Positions 11,754 through 20,518 of a stretch of DNA of 64,000 bases are shown one piece after another. Location of the stretch: contig NZ_CP084712.1 of the NCBI RefSeq assembly GCF_023822045.1, positions 248,001 to 312,000 of the forward strand, in the 5' to 3' direction. A program made the translations under genes and the position numbers. Every line of letters starts with the position of its first letter. Position 1 is the stretch's first letter. The notes under the pieces were generated by a model. It saw nothing but the letters and a program-made list of their open reading frames with translations. It was not told the origin of the DNA and did not search any database. The DNA comes from Sphingopyxis sp. USTB-05 (GTDB lineage: Bacteria > Pseudomonadota > Alphaproteobacteria > Sphingomonadales > Sphingomonadaceae).

Positions 11754-12263
11754 CTAGCCCTCCTTGCCGAGCGTCGCGATCCGGCGGCGCTCGCGCGGGG
11801 GAACAAGTGCTTCGCTGACCTGCCAGAACCCGGTCACCGCCTGTTGCCCTGCATGGGTATAGGCACGGCTCATCGTGTCGCGCAGCGCCGTGAAAATCAC
11901 GCTCTCGGCCGCTCGGCCGGCGTCGGTCAGGCGCAGTTCCTTCGCTCGCCGGTCGCGGTTGCCCGGACGCGTCGTCAGAAACTCCCGCGCCTCCAATTCC
12001 TTCACGACGCGGCCCAGCGACTGTTTGGTGATCCCAAGCAAGGCGAGCAGGTCCGAAATCGTAAGCCCCGGCTGCCGAGCGATGAAATAGAGTGCGCGGT
12101 AATGCGCACGCCCGAGCTCCTTTTCGGCGAGCCGCGCGTCGATCGCACGCCACAGCGAGGCGTGCGCGAAAAACAGAAATTCGATGCCCCGACGCACCTC
12201 GTCTTCGCGCAAGAAAAGAGCAGAGGCAGCGGGTACTTGTGAAAGAAAATTCTCATCCGGCAT
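11754..12263 (-). CDS. MarR-family transcriptional regulator
   Basis: A 169-residue winged-helix regulator. The helix-turn-helix is in LTISDLLALLGITKQSLGRVVKELEAR, followed by the wing DRRAKELRLTDAG. It is convergent with proC (stops 1 bp apart) and divergent from ilvE (77 bp between starts), so it may control ilvE or itself. The start at 12263 (MPDENF) is preferred over one at 12314 that would add a basic tail unlike the family. Ligand unknown. Confidence 0.85.
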   Translation of the reverse strand: MPDENFLSQVPAASALFLREDEVRRGIEFLFFAHASLWRAIDARLAEKELGRAHYRALYFIARQPGLTISDLLALLGITKQSLGRVVKELEAREFLTTRPGNRDRRAKELRLTDAGRAAESVIFTALRDTMSRAYTHAGQQAVTGFWQVSEALVPPRERRRIATLGKEG

Positions 12264-12340
12264 AGTCGCTACCGTTGCGCGCGGCGCCGGTCTTTGGCAA
12301 GAGGCGCGCTCCATAAACCAGCAAACACAGGTGTTTTCGC

Positions 12341-13426
12341 ATGTCCGCTCCCGCTTTCACCCATCTGCCGCACTCCAATCTGATCGCGGACGATGTACGG
12401 GCGGCGGCGATCGCCGATCCGGCGTTCGGACGCGTCTTCACCGATCATATGGTGTCGATCCGTTATGCCGAGGGGCGGGGCTGGCACGATGCGCAGGTGA
12501 TGCCGCGCGGGCCGTTGTCGCTCGATCCCGCGACCGCAGTGCTCCATTATGCGCAGGAAATCTTCGAAGGGCTGAAGGCGTATCGCCTCGACGACGGCTC
12601 GATGGCGCTATTCCGCGTCGAGGCAAATGCCGCGCGTTTCAACGCGAGCGCACGCCGGATGGCGATGGCCGAACTGCCTGAGGAACTGTTCATCGCCGCG
12701 GTCAAGGAAGCGGTCGCCGCCGATGCGAACTGGTTCCCGCCGGTCGACGGCGGTGCGCTGTACCTGCGCCCCTTCATGTTCGCGAGCGAGGTTTTCCTCG
12801 GCGTCAAGCCTGCCTCCGAATATCAGTTCCTCGTCATCACCTCGCCGGTCGGCAATTATTTCAAATCGGGCGCTCCCGCGATCTCGCTCTGGGTGTCGGA
12901 AGATTATACCCGCGCCGCACCGGGCGGCACCGGCGCCGCCAAATGCGGCGGCAACTATGCCTCCAGTCTCGTCGCGCAGCGTGAGGCGATCGCCAAGGGG
13001 CACGACCAGGTCGTCTTCCTCGACGCCGCCGAACATCGCTGGATCGAGGAACTGGGCGGCATGAACATGTTCTTCGTCTTCAACGACGGCAGCATCGTGA
13101 CCCCGCCGCTGACCGGCACCATCCTGCCCGGCATCACGCGCGACGCGATCATCACGCTGGCCCGCGACGCCGGCCTGACGGTGCGCGAGGAACCCTATGC
13201 GATCGATCAGTGGCAGGCCGATGCGGAAAGCGGCAAACTCACCGAAAGCTTTGCCTGCGGCACCGCCGCAGTGGTGACGCCGGTGGGCAAGGTTACGCGC
13301 GGCGACGCAAGCTTTACCATCGGCGCAGGCGGCCCGGGACAGGTGACCGAAAGCCTCAAAGCCAAACTGGTCGATATCCAACGCGGCCGCGCCGAAGATC
13401 CCTATGGCTGGGTCACCCGGCTCTGA
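12341..13426 (+). CDS. ilvE: Branched-chain amino acid aminotransferase
   Basis: A 361-residue fold-type IV PLP aminotransferase of the longer IlvE group. The catalytic lysine is Lys201 in GAAKCGGNYASSL. Other signatures are ALHYAQEIFEGLKAYR-like VLHYAQEIFEGLKAYR, the RPFMFAS segment, VFLDAAEHRWIEELGGMN and the GTILPGITRD loop. It interconverts Leu, Ile, Val and their 2-oxo acids. It is monocistronic by context, followed by tRNA-Gln. Confidence 0.93.
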   Translation: MSAPAFTHLPHSNLIADDVRAAAIADPAFGRVFTDHMVSIRYAEGRGWHDAQVMPRGPLSLDPATAVLHYAQEIFEGLKAYRLDDGSMALFRVEANAARFNASARRMAMAELPEELFIAAVKEAVAADANWFPPVDGGALYLRPFMFASEVFLGVKPASEYQFLVITSPVGNYFKSGAPAISLWVSEDYTRAAPGGTGAAKCGGNYASSLVAQREAIAKGHDQVVFLDAAEHRWIEELGGMNMFFVFNDGSIVTPPLTGTILPGITRDAIITLARDAGLTVREEPYAIDQWQADAESGKLTESFACGTAAVVTPVGKVTRGDASFTIGAGGPGQVTESLKAKLVDIQRGRAEDPYGWVTRL

Positions 13427-13482
13427 CCCGCTGCTTGCCAAGTAGCGGAGAGGCGCTATAGACGCGCTCGCACCGGCGCATT

Positions 13483-13557
13483 GGGGCGTCGCCAAGCGGT
13501 AAGGCAGCGGCTTTTGATGCCGCCATGCGCAGGTTCGAATCCTGCCGCCCCAGCCAG
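13483..13557 (+). tRNA. tRNA-Gln (anticodon TTG)
   Basis: A full cloverleaf can be drawn by eye. The 7-bp acceptor stem is TGGGGCG with CGCCCCA, the discriminator is G and an encoded CCA ends at 13557. The anticodon stem GCGGC/GCCGC encloses loop TTTTGAT with anticodon TTG, and the T arm is GCAGG-TTCGAAT-CCTGC. An integrase gene starts about 110 bp downstream, so the 3' half of this tRNA is the probable integration site of the element that follows. Confidence 0.97.
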
Positions 13558-13669
13558 CCGGTGCTGTGCCTCAGCCAAGGGACGGAAAACCTCAGGTTTC
13601 TCCCTTAACTGAGCAAGGCCGACCATCGCATTGGCATCAATTGCTACCAGTGGGTGGAGCCAGTGCCTG

Positions 13670-15748
13670 ATGCCAGCAATCGAAAACGTGAACCGTCGCG
13701 GGGCCACCTACTGGTGGCGTCGCCGGGTGCGCTTCGCTGGACGGCTTGAACGTCCTATAACTATCGTAACAACGGTCAGCCTTCTGACGAAGGACCAGTC
13801 GGTCGCGCGACGGCGCGCGGCCGCTATGACCGGCCGAAGCGAGGTTGTGCGAATGAACTTATACGAACGGATCGAGCAGGAAGGACTGACCAGCGAGCAG
13901 GTGAACCATCTCTTTCGAGAAGAGATGGTGCGGTATCGCAACATGCTGGCGCATCAGTTGGCGGCGATCGAGAAGGACGGTGAGGGTAATGTCACCGCTC
14001 GCTTCCAGCAGATGCTTTCGATCTATGCAGCGTTTAACGGCGATTTCATCGCAAATGGCTTCGACGACTATATGGGCATTGAATACATCGGGTCATTCGA
14101 CAAGCGCTTTCCGTCGCTGGACGACGAGGCCCGTGCCAATCTTTATGCGATGCTTGCCCAAGCAGGCGATGTTCCCGGCAATTTGCTGCATGAGGCAAAA
14201 GCCTTGCTGGAGCGGCTCGGCATTGAGCCATCGGCTGACCGCGTCGAAATTGCCCGGCAGGTCATATGTGGCGCACGGTTGACGGCCGCGGCAACCTACG
14301 ACAACCCCGAAGTTCGCGCGATCGAACATAGCTTGGCGCTGATGAACGCGCTCGGACGAACGCCTCTGCAGACTTCGATGCCTCCCCCGATTTCCGCCCC
14401 TGCGCCTCCAAACGCGTGGAACGCCGGCACTATCGTGCCTGCGTCAGCATCGACACTCACCGATGCGCAGACCCATTATGCCGCCCTTAGCCCGGTGCAG
14501 GCGGTAGAAAAATATATGGAGCTGAAACCAAAGGCGCGGGGCCGGGACGATGCGCCGGTCCTGGCCGAGGGTGCGAACACCAAAAAGCGCAGGTCGCAGC
14601 CGAAGGTCTGGGGGACCAGCCAGAAGCGCCAGTTCAAGGCAGCGCCCTTTCTGTTCGGCAAGTCAAATAATGGCAAGGCCATGGCAGCAACATGCCAGGA
14701 AGACCTGAACCAGTTCTACGACCTGTTGAACCGGTTGCCGTCGTCGCATCATAAGTCGCCTCGACACGAAGCGATGTCGCTGGAGGAGATTTGCAGCGAG
14801 GCGCGCGATCGTCTTACTGAAAAAGAGGAGCGCAGCGAAGAAATCTCGTTCACGATTGGCCTCGACGTAGGCACGATCAACCGCCATTTCGCCAACCTCA
14901 AGAGATTATGTGCGTGGCTTGCAACGAAAACGCCAATGACGCCTCTCGATTTTTCAGATTTTATCCTCGATGAGGATGACAGGGACGAGCGCAACGAGCG
15001 CGACCCCTATACGATTGCGCAGGGTGAAGAATTGTTTCGTCTCGGCATCTGGACTGGAGGTGCGGGCGTGGATTTGCCTCGACGTTTGTTACTGACGCCG
15101 GGGGGTCCGATTTGGCATGATGCGGCCTATTGGGTCATGCCGCTGGTCTGGTATTCAGGTATGCGGCGGGAGGAAGCTTGTAAGCTTTTGGTCGATGATA
15201 TCGGCGAAGAAGACGGTATCTTTTTTGTCAACATCAGGAAGACCTCCGCGGGCGGCGTCAAGAACGCGACCAGCGTGCGTAAAATTCCTGTTTGCGAAGA
15301 GCTGCGACGCTTGGGCTTCATGCATTATGTCCAAGCCGTGAAGGAAGCGGGCGAACAGTACCTGTTTCCGGAAATCCAGCCCGGCCGCGCAGGACGCGCG
15401 CTGGGAGATGTCTTTTTCAAGAATATATGGCTTCACATTAAGCCACGTCTGAAACTCGTGAAGCCGGGACAGGCGGTCCACAGCGGCCGGCATATGGTCA
15501 GCACCGAACTAAAGATGTTGCAGACATTCGAAGAATTTCGATCGGATCTGCTCGGCCAGAAGCCTGGCGGTGAAAATGCCAACCGATACGCGAGCGCCAC
15601 ACGCCTCCAAATCCTACTTGATGTTGTGAACCAGATACCAAAGGTGACAGCTCATCTGCCGGAAACCGGGGAAATTCGGTTACTCCCCGCTAGCATGCGT
15701 GGGTCGCGGCCGACCCGCGTGAGTGCCGGGCGGCGCAAGCGCGGTTGA
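13670..15748 (+). CDS. Large tyrosine recombinase/integrase
   Basis: A 692-residue protein. The N-terminus has the NRRGATYWWRRRVR block common in DUF6538-type integrase N-domains. The C-terminal third carries the catalytic pattern: Arg in WYSGMRREEACKL, a Lys in SVRKIPV, HSGRH for the His/Arg pair and the tyrosine in NRYAS. It is about 300 residues longer than simple phage integrases; the extra middle part is helical and charged. The ATG at 13670 is chosen for its GGAG site and conserved start; a TTG at 13631 would add 13 residues. Its position just after tRNA-Gln suggests it integrates at that gene. Confidence 0.85.
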   Translation: MPAIENVNRRGATYWWRRRVRFAGRLERPITIVTTVSLLTKDQSVARRRAAAMTGRSEVVRMNLYERIEQEGLTSEQVNHLFREEMVRYRNMLAHQLAAIEKDGEGNVTARFQQMLSIYAAFNGDFIANGFDDYMGIEYIGSFDKRFPSLDDEARANLYAMLAQAGDVPGNLLHEAKALLERLGIEPSADRVEIARQVICGARLTAAATYDNPEVRAIEHSLALMNALGRTPLQTSMPPPISAPAPPNAWNAGTIVPASASTLTDAQTHYAALSPVQAVEKYMELKPKARGRDDAPVLAEGANTKKRRSQPKVWGTSQKRQFKAAPFLFGKSNNGKAMAATCQEDLNQFYDLLNRLPSSHHKSPRHEAMSLEEICSEARDRLTEKEERSEEISFTIGLDVGTINRHFANLKRLCAWLATKTPMTPLDFSDFILDEDDRDERNERDPYTIAQGEELFRLGIWTGGAGVDLPRRLLLTPGGPIWHDAAYWVMPLVWYSGMRREEACKLLVDDIGEEDGIFFVNIRKTSAGGVKNATSVRKIPVCEELRRLGFMHYVQAVKEAGEQYLFPEIQPGRAGRALGDVFFKNIWLHIKPRLKLVKPGQAVHSGRHMVSTELKMLQTFEEFRSDLLGQKPGGENANRYASATRLQILLDVVNQIPKVTAHLPETGEIRLLPASMRGSRPTRVSAGRRKRG

Positions 15749-15993
15749 CACCTTGTCGGACTGCATGTCGAGCGGTAGTTAGGTGGCGATGCACGATCTA
15801 TAGCGCGCTAGGGTCAGGACCCATTAATTGCGCGATCGAGGCGTCGGAATGGCGAAGATCTCGGGCTTGGGCGGGTGCAGCGGGTCGCGCCGCTACCCGC
15901 AAGGCCGCGCAGGCCTGAGATCGAAGCCATTTCGGCGTCCCTTCGGGAATTGACCGATTTTGCTCAGGGCCGCGTCAAAAAGTCTTGAAATAT
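15749..15993. other. Gene-free gap with possible IS end remnant
   Basis: No convincing reading frame. The segment near 15810-15835 (ggtcaggacccattaa) resembles ends of IS5-type elements seen in sphingomonads, but no transposase remains, so this is a weak reading. The gap ends where the compound IS begins at 15994. Confidence 0.35.
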
Positions 15994-16027
15994 TGACCGG
16001 CCCCCACCGAGTGGTCCGGTTGGATTG

Positions 16028-16366
16028 TTAGTGCATTGACGCCTCCATCGCCAGTGTTGGCCGTAGGTGGAGCGAAGCGGAACCGGAGGGCGACACTGGC
16101 GATGGAACGACCTCGGGCGCCGGTGGTCGATACCCGAGCGAGCTGTGCGGCCGGACGGTGTTGTAATGACGCCGCCACGCCTCGATCAGGATGCGGGCCT
16201 CGGCGAGCGAGTAGAAGATCTCTCCGTTGAGCAGCTCATCGCGCAGCGATCCGTTGAAGCTTTCGCAATAGCCATTCTCCCATGGCGATCCGGGCGTGAT
16301 GTAGAGCGTCTTCACGCCGACCTTCGCCAGCCATTCCTGCACCGCCGTCGCGATAAATTCCGGGCC
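16028..16366 (-). pseudogene. IS3-family transposase orfB, 3' part (copy 1)
   Basis: Encodes the last third of the DDE integrase core: [18 protein letters not shown], then [19 protein letters not shown] (catalytic Glu region) and [18 protein letters not shown]. The reading frame is cut at the IS110 insertion point; rejoined to the 5' part it reads RSDN|GPEF, a perfect IS3 motif. It cannot make a functional orfB as it stands. Confidence 0.85.
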
Positions 16367-18024
16367 ATAGCACATTGGGAAGCTGCCTATTGGAGGGCCG
16401 CAATGCCTTGATGGGGACAAGGGCGCGTAGCGCCCGCCGGCTTCATCAAGGCAGTCATGACCGGCCAGCAGGTCTCTAAAGAGAAGTTGTCGACACAACC
16501 TTTGGAGGCTGACCGATCATGACCAAGCTGCATTCTACGCCACCCGACGCCGTCCTGGTAGCCATCGATATGTCGAAGCACCGCCAGGAAGTTCTCCTCG
16601 AACGACCGGAAGGCGGCCGCCGACGCCGTATGACCGTCATGGCGACGAAGGCGGACTATGACCGGCTGGCTGACGATCTGACGGCCATCGGCAGGCCCGT
16701 GATCGTCGGCTTTGAAGCAACCGGCAACTATCACCGCACGTTGGCGCATCGCTTGCTGTCCGCCGGGTTCGAGCTTCGCCTGATTTCGTCGGTCGCCTTG
16801 GCCCGGACACGCGAAGCGCTGCACAATGGCTGGGACAAGAATGATTCCAAGGACGCTCAGGTAATCCTGCATATGCTGAAGATCGGGGCGACGCAGCGCT
16901 ATGTCGATCCGCTGGCTGCGGGCATCAACGATCTGCAGGAGATGTCGAAGACCCACGAAGCCATTTCCAAGGCGAAGACCCAGACCTGGCATCGGATCCT
17001 CACCCATTATCTGCCGCTGTATTTCCCGGAGATCGAGCGTTTCGCGGGCAATAGCCGGTCCGACTGGTTCCTGGCGCTGATCGAACGATTCCCGACGCCG
17101 GGCAGCATCACCTCGATTGGGCGCGAGGCTTTCACCGAGCAGGTCTGGCCGCTGATCGGCCGCAAGGTTTCCAAGGCCCGGGTAGTCAACGACATTTACG
17201 AGACGGCCTGTGCATCGATCGCGCTGCCGATCGACGAAGATTCCACGGCGGTCGCCATGTTCCGTATGGTTATCGCCCAAGCACGCACCCTGATTCAGCA
17301 GCGCAACGAGATCGAGCGGATTGCCCATCACGCGCTGGCGACGAACAGCGATTATCAGCTCCTGCGTATGATCCCCGGCATCGGGCCGATCAACGCCCTG
17401 ACGATCCTGGCCGAGGCCGGTGACCTGCGGCGTTTCAGCCACCATCGCCAGTTCCTCAAGTTCTGCGGCCTCGACCTCGCCACCTACCAGTCAGGGATAT
17501 TTCGGGGGCGGACCAAACTATCAAAGTACGGCAACGCTCGGCTGCGACGCACCTTCTGGATGGCCACGCAGGTCGCGATCCGACAACCCAACAACAGCTT
17601 CCGCGACAAGCTCTCCCGCTATGTCGACGGCCATGCCAGCGATCCCGATCGCCGCCGCAAGGCAATGACCGCTCTCACCGCCAAGATGGCGCGCGTCGTG
17701 CACGCCGTCATCAAGACGGGAACCGAGTACCGCCCGTTCGTCGAACGGGCGGACACCAGATGGAAGGACCCCTCTCTGCTGTGCCGTGAGGGCGCTACGG
17801 CGACCCTGTAGATAATGTTCGGGCCTTCCATCTGGCATGCGTATCTCATTTTAAGGACGGTGAGGACCACGATCCCGAGGATCGATGGATCCTGTGTTTG
17901 CTATGGCCGAGAGCGCCTTCCTTGACGATGGAAGCCATCTGGATCATAAAATCACCAGCGCCGATCACCTTCGGCGCAACGAGACCTGCTGGCATTTTCC
18001 CGCTACGCTTTCCCAACATAGGAC
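16367..18024 (+). mobile_element. IS110-family element nested in IS3 orfB (copy 1)
   Basis: About 1,658 bp inserted between the orfB codons for Asn and Gly (host junction gggcc|gttgtc). No target duplication is visible, as usual for IS110. Its ends share an ATTGGGAA/GTTGGGAA-like block but no long inverted repeat. It has 152 bp of non-coding DNA before the transposase and 213 bp after it; in IS110-family elements one non-coding end specifies a bridge RNA that guides recombination. The boundaries are deduced from restoring the IS3 frame and should be good to a few bases. Confidence 0.8.
16519..17811 (+). CDS. IS110-family transposase (copy 1)
   Basis: A 430-residue DEDD recombinase. The RuvC-like N-domain shows Asp in VAIDMSKHRQE, Glu in GFEATGNYHRTL and the Asp pair in KNDSKDAQVI. 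The C-terminal Tnp20 domain carries MIPGIGPINALTILAEAGD and the serine-containing YQSGIFRGR. The length is at the upper end of the family. The ATG at 16519 has GGAGG about 11 bp upstream. It is the same protein as 31493-32785. Confidence 0.92.
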   Translation: MTKLHSTPPDAVLVAIDMSKHRQEVLLERPEGGRRRRMTVMATKADYDRLADDLTAIGRPVIVGFEATGNYHRTLAHRLLSAGFELRLISSVALARTREALHNGWDKNDSKDAQVILHMLKIGATQRYVDPLAAGINDLQEMSKTHEAISKAKTQTWHRILTHYLPLYFPEIERFAGNSRSDWFLALIERFPTPGSITSIGREAFTEQVWPLIGRKVSKARVVNDIYETACASIALPIDEDSTAVAMFRMVIAQARTLIQQRNEIERIAHHALATNSDYQLLRMIPGIGPINALTILAEAGDLRRFSHHRQFLKFCGLDLATYQSGIFRGRTKLSKYGNARLRRTFWMATQVAIRQPNNSFRDKLSRYVDGHASDPDRRRKAMTALTAKMARVVHAVIKTGTEYRPFVERADTRWKDPSLLCREGATATL

Positions 18025-18590
18025 GTTGTCAGACCGGATATGCGCCGGCGGACCGCGGGTGACGAACAGTTCGGCCAGCGCCGCGAGCACGTCGTCGCTC
18101 TTGAGCTTGCGCGCCACCGGCAACGCCAGGCACTCCCGGCTCGCCTCGTCGATGATCGACAGGATCCGGTATTTGCGACCGTCATGCGTCCGCCCTTCGA
18201 CGAAGTCGTAGGACCAGACGTGCCCGGGATACTCGGGTCGCAGCCGGATACATGATCCGTCGTTCAGCCACAGCCGCCCGCGCTTCGGTTGCCTTTGCGG
18301 TAACTTCAGCCCCTCGCGGCGCCAGATACGCTCGACCCGCTTGCGGTTCACATGCCAGCCCGCATCACGCAGCAACGCCGTCACTCGGCGATAGCCATAG
18401 CGACCATATTGCCGGGCGAGCGCAATGATATCCTCGGTGAGAGCGGCTTCGTCATCAGCCCCGCGGGGCACCTTGCGCTGTGTCGATCGATGTTGCCCGA
18501 GCACACGGCAGAGCCGTCGCTCGGACACCGGCATCATCGTCCTGATGTGGTCGATACAGCGCCTGCGGCGCGCGGGGCTCAGAAGTTTCC
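18025..18590 (-). pseudogene. IS3-family transposase orfB, 5' part (copy 1)
   Basis: Encodes LLSPARRRRCIDHIRT at the start, then the HTH_21 block VLGQHRSTQRK and YGYRRVTALLRDAGWHVNRKRV. The rve core begins with VWSYDFVEGR (first Asp), continues through IIDEASRECL and ends at HIRSDN where the IS110 element interrupts it. It is normally reached from orfA by -1 frameshifting near 18585 (GGGGAAAC). The exact start is approximate. Confidence 0.8.
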
Positions 18591-18857
18591 CCGGGCAGCT
18601 TCCTGCAGGATCAGCTTGTCGAGCGTCAGGTCCGAGATCGCGCGTCGAAGCCGCTGGTTCTCCTTCTCCAGATCCTTCATCCGGCGCGCCTGGTCGGTCT
18701 TCAGACCGCCATATTCCTTGCGCCACCGATAATAGGTCTGCTCGCTGATCGCGATCCGACGGCACGCCTCGGCGGTCGTAGCGCCCTGCGCCAGCACAAC
18801 CTCCGCTTCACGCAGCTTACCGATAATCTCTTCCGGGCGACGCTTCTTGCTCGGCAT
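18579..18857 (-). CDS. IS3-family transposase orfA (copy 1)
   Basis: A 92-residue HTH protein: MPSKKRRPEEIIGKLREAEV, then TTAEACRRIAISEQTYYRWRKEYGG, followed by a leucine-zipper-like ARRMKDLEKENQRLRRAISD. It binds the element ends. It is intact, but the orfB it would fuse to is interrupted, so the element would need transposase from an intact relative. Confidence 0.9.
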   Translation of the reverse strand: MPSKKRRPEEIIGKLREAEVVLAQGATTAEACRRIAISEQTYYRWRKEYGGLKTDQARRMKDLEKENQRLRRAISDLTLDKLILQEAARGNF

Positions 18858-18920
18858 TCCATGTCTCCTTCGTCATCCAAAATATCATCAATTTTGGACC
18901 ACTCAGAAGGGGGCAGATCA

Positions 18921-19174
18921 GATGTTAACAAGGTTCGGCACCGAGTTGGCAAGGTCGAGCAGTCGCAAGGAAGCTTTCGCTTCAATATCGCCAGCTCCGA
19001 GAGCGCTGATAGACAGCGGTACATCGATAATTCGCTCATCCCGCTTACGGGCAGTTACGACGATAGTGCTATCGTTGTCGTCAACTTCTGCCTCGGCGGA
19101 AGGCGGAACAGCCTCCTGCGCGAGGGAAGGCGTACTGACCAGAATAGCACCCAGAAAAACGAGAACTTACGCAT
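18921..19174 (-). pseudogene. TonB-dependent receptor 5' remnant truncated by IS copy 1
   Basis: From about 19154 down to 18921 the minus strand reads GAILVSTPSLAQ, then the TonB-box-like STIVVTARKRDERIIDVP and LSISALGAGDIEAKASLRLLD. This is the signal peptide end and plug start of a TBDR. The likely start ATG (19174, MRKFSF) is one base out of frame: a run of five T near 19155 would need six. The frame ends exactly at the IS boundary. The rest of the receptor is not on the other side of the IS (15749-15993), so flanking DNA was lost or moved. Confidence 0.75.
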
Positions 19175-19195
19175 CATCCTTCTCCCTTTGAATAC

Positions 19196-19729
19196 CTGGT
19201 GACACGCCTCGAAGAGGAGACCCGGATCGGCAAAGGCGGGACCCTGGCGGCGCATCTGTCGCGGCTCGACCTGATCGTGCTCGACGAGCTCGGTTATCTG
19301 CCGTTCGCCCGCTCCGGAGGGCAGTTGTTGTTCCACCTCATCAACAAGCATTATGAGCGCGCCAGCGTCATCATCACCACCAACCTCGCCTTCGGCGAGT
19401 GGCCTGCGCGCGATCGGGCTCGAACCGGTGGCGCCTCGATCACTCGCTCTTCGGTGATCCCAAGATGACTACGGCGCTGCTCGACCGCGTCGCCCACCGC
19501 TGCGATATCATCGAGACGGGCAACGACAGCTGGCGCTTCAAAAACCGCAGCTGACCGCCACCTTCGGCCCTTTCAAAAATCCATCTTGCGCTGCGCGCGC
19601 CTCCGGGCGGGCTACGCCCGCCCTCCGCCGCACGCAGCGCAAGGCGACCCTCAACTAACCAGCATCATATCCGAAAAGGGGGTCCCTCTTCGACGCCGAT
19701 CGGGAGTCCCTTTTGAACGCCGTTTGACA
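19196..19729 (+). mobile_element. IS21-family remnant (istB 3' part and right end)
   Basis: The reading frame contains RLEEETRIGKGGTLAAHLS, LIVLDELGYLPFARSGG (Walker B region) and [18 protein letters not shown] of the IstB ATPase. The frame is then broken by inserted sequence and resumes as [18 protein letters not shown] up to a stop at 19552-19554. The Walker A half is missing. The terminal repeat region with gggggtccctcttcg ends near TGACA at 19725-19729. It is a non-functional relic. Confidence 0.8.
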
Positions 19730-19772
19730 GCCCTAGATGTTCGAACTGATTCAATCCTAGAAGACTGCACAC

Positions 19773-19979
19773 TTATCGATCTACCGCTTCGTCTCGGCAC
19801 CCGGCATCCAGTGCGGCAAGTTCAGCAATCCGGTTGCAGAGTTCTCGATGCTCGCTCGATTCCTGATGACCTAGGTATTGCGCCGCGCGTGCATCGTCGG
19901 GGACCATCGTTGCGCCGGTATACCAAGGACACCAATCCGGGCTTCCCTTTGCACAGTGGAAGAGGTGGAGATGCTCCAA
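19773..19979 (-). CDS. Small hypothetical protein, unrecognised
   Basis: A 68-residue frame starting MEHLHLFHCAKGSPDWCPWY and ending in an acidic, Cys-containing tail. It has an ATG start, balanced composition and lies 73 bp after the frameshifted frame at 20053-20518 on the same strand. I recognise no family. It may be a real small gene of a broken operon or chance; I lean slightly to real because the composition is not that of a shadow frame. Confidence 0.3.
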   Translation of the reverse strand: MEHLHLFHCAKGSPDWCPWYTGATMVPDDARAAQYLGHQESSEHRELCNRIAELAALDAGCRDEAVDR

Positions 19980-20052
19980 TCACGGCTTGCGCGCGAATGC
20001 ACAGGCGACCTTCACAGAATCGGCATTTTGCAACGATGCGCTGCACCGACTG

Positions 20053-20518
20053 TCAACCGATGTTGATCGAATTACGCAGTTGCTCCCAATATTGCGGCAT
20101 CGCTATAAGGCGTTCGATCGTCACCGCTCCGAGCGGAAGCGTGAAATCCGCGATGCGAACCGTGCGCTCGTGGGCTGAAGGATCGAACATCAAACCGAAC
20201 CTGGCGGGATCATCGACGGGCGTATCGATTGACCTTTGCAAGCGGCAACCAACCGTACGGGTCGATCAGCAATATCTTCTTCACTCCTTGCTCATCAGCT
20301 CTTCGCTGTGCGAGCTCAATCAGTTCGAGCGCCGGAAGCTCGAACCCGCTGAGTTTTCTGGCACGCAATCTATCTGGCGTAACCGGTCCGGTCAGTCCGG
20401 TAGCGAGTTCGGCAACGATGGCGCTTCCACGCGCGTTCGGGCGATCGATGTAAGCGGCAAAATAGGTCTCGCCCTCCGCGATATGCGATTTATCGACCAC
20501 GATTTGAGCCACGCCCAT
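20053..20518 (-). pseudogene. Frameshifted gene of unknown function
   Basis: Two overlapping frames join into one plausible protein. The first part starts MGVAQIVVDKSHIAEGETYF and runs to LLIDPYGWLPLAK. The second continues SIDTPVDDPARFGLMFDPSA and ends PQYWEQLRNSINIG. A single extra base near 20225 (AAGGTC where AAGTC would restore the frame) explains the break. The joined product would be about 154 residues. I do not recognise the family. Confidence 0.45.

Larger units (their letters stand above)
15994..18920 (-). mobile_element. Compound insertion sequence, copy 1 (IS3-family element carrying an IS110-family element)
   Basis: 2,927 bp, sharing every predicted reading frame and both ends with 30968-33894 at a constant offset of 14,974 bp. 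The IS3-type ends are imperfect inverted repeats, both opening TGA, both with a GCCCCC core and both closing with GAGTGGTCC. On the minus strand orfA and orfB belong to the IS3 family (IS407-like group by the 4-bp target duplication of copy 2). orfB is split by an IS110-family element at 16367-18024. The flanks here are ATAT on the left and GATG on the right, so this copy has no target duplication, unlike copy 2. The right flank is a truncated TBDR gene. Confidence 0.88.

Noticed and set aside
16387..17445. 352-residue open frame opposite the IS110 transposase (also 31361-32419)
   Set aside because: Antisense shadow of a transposase with intact catalytic motifs.
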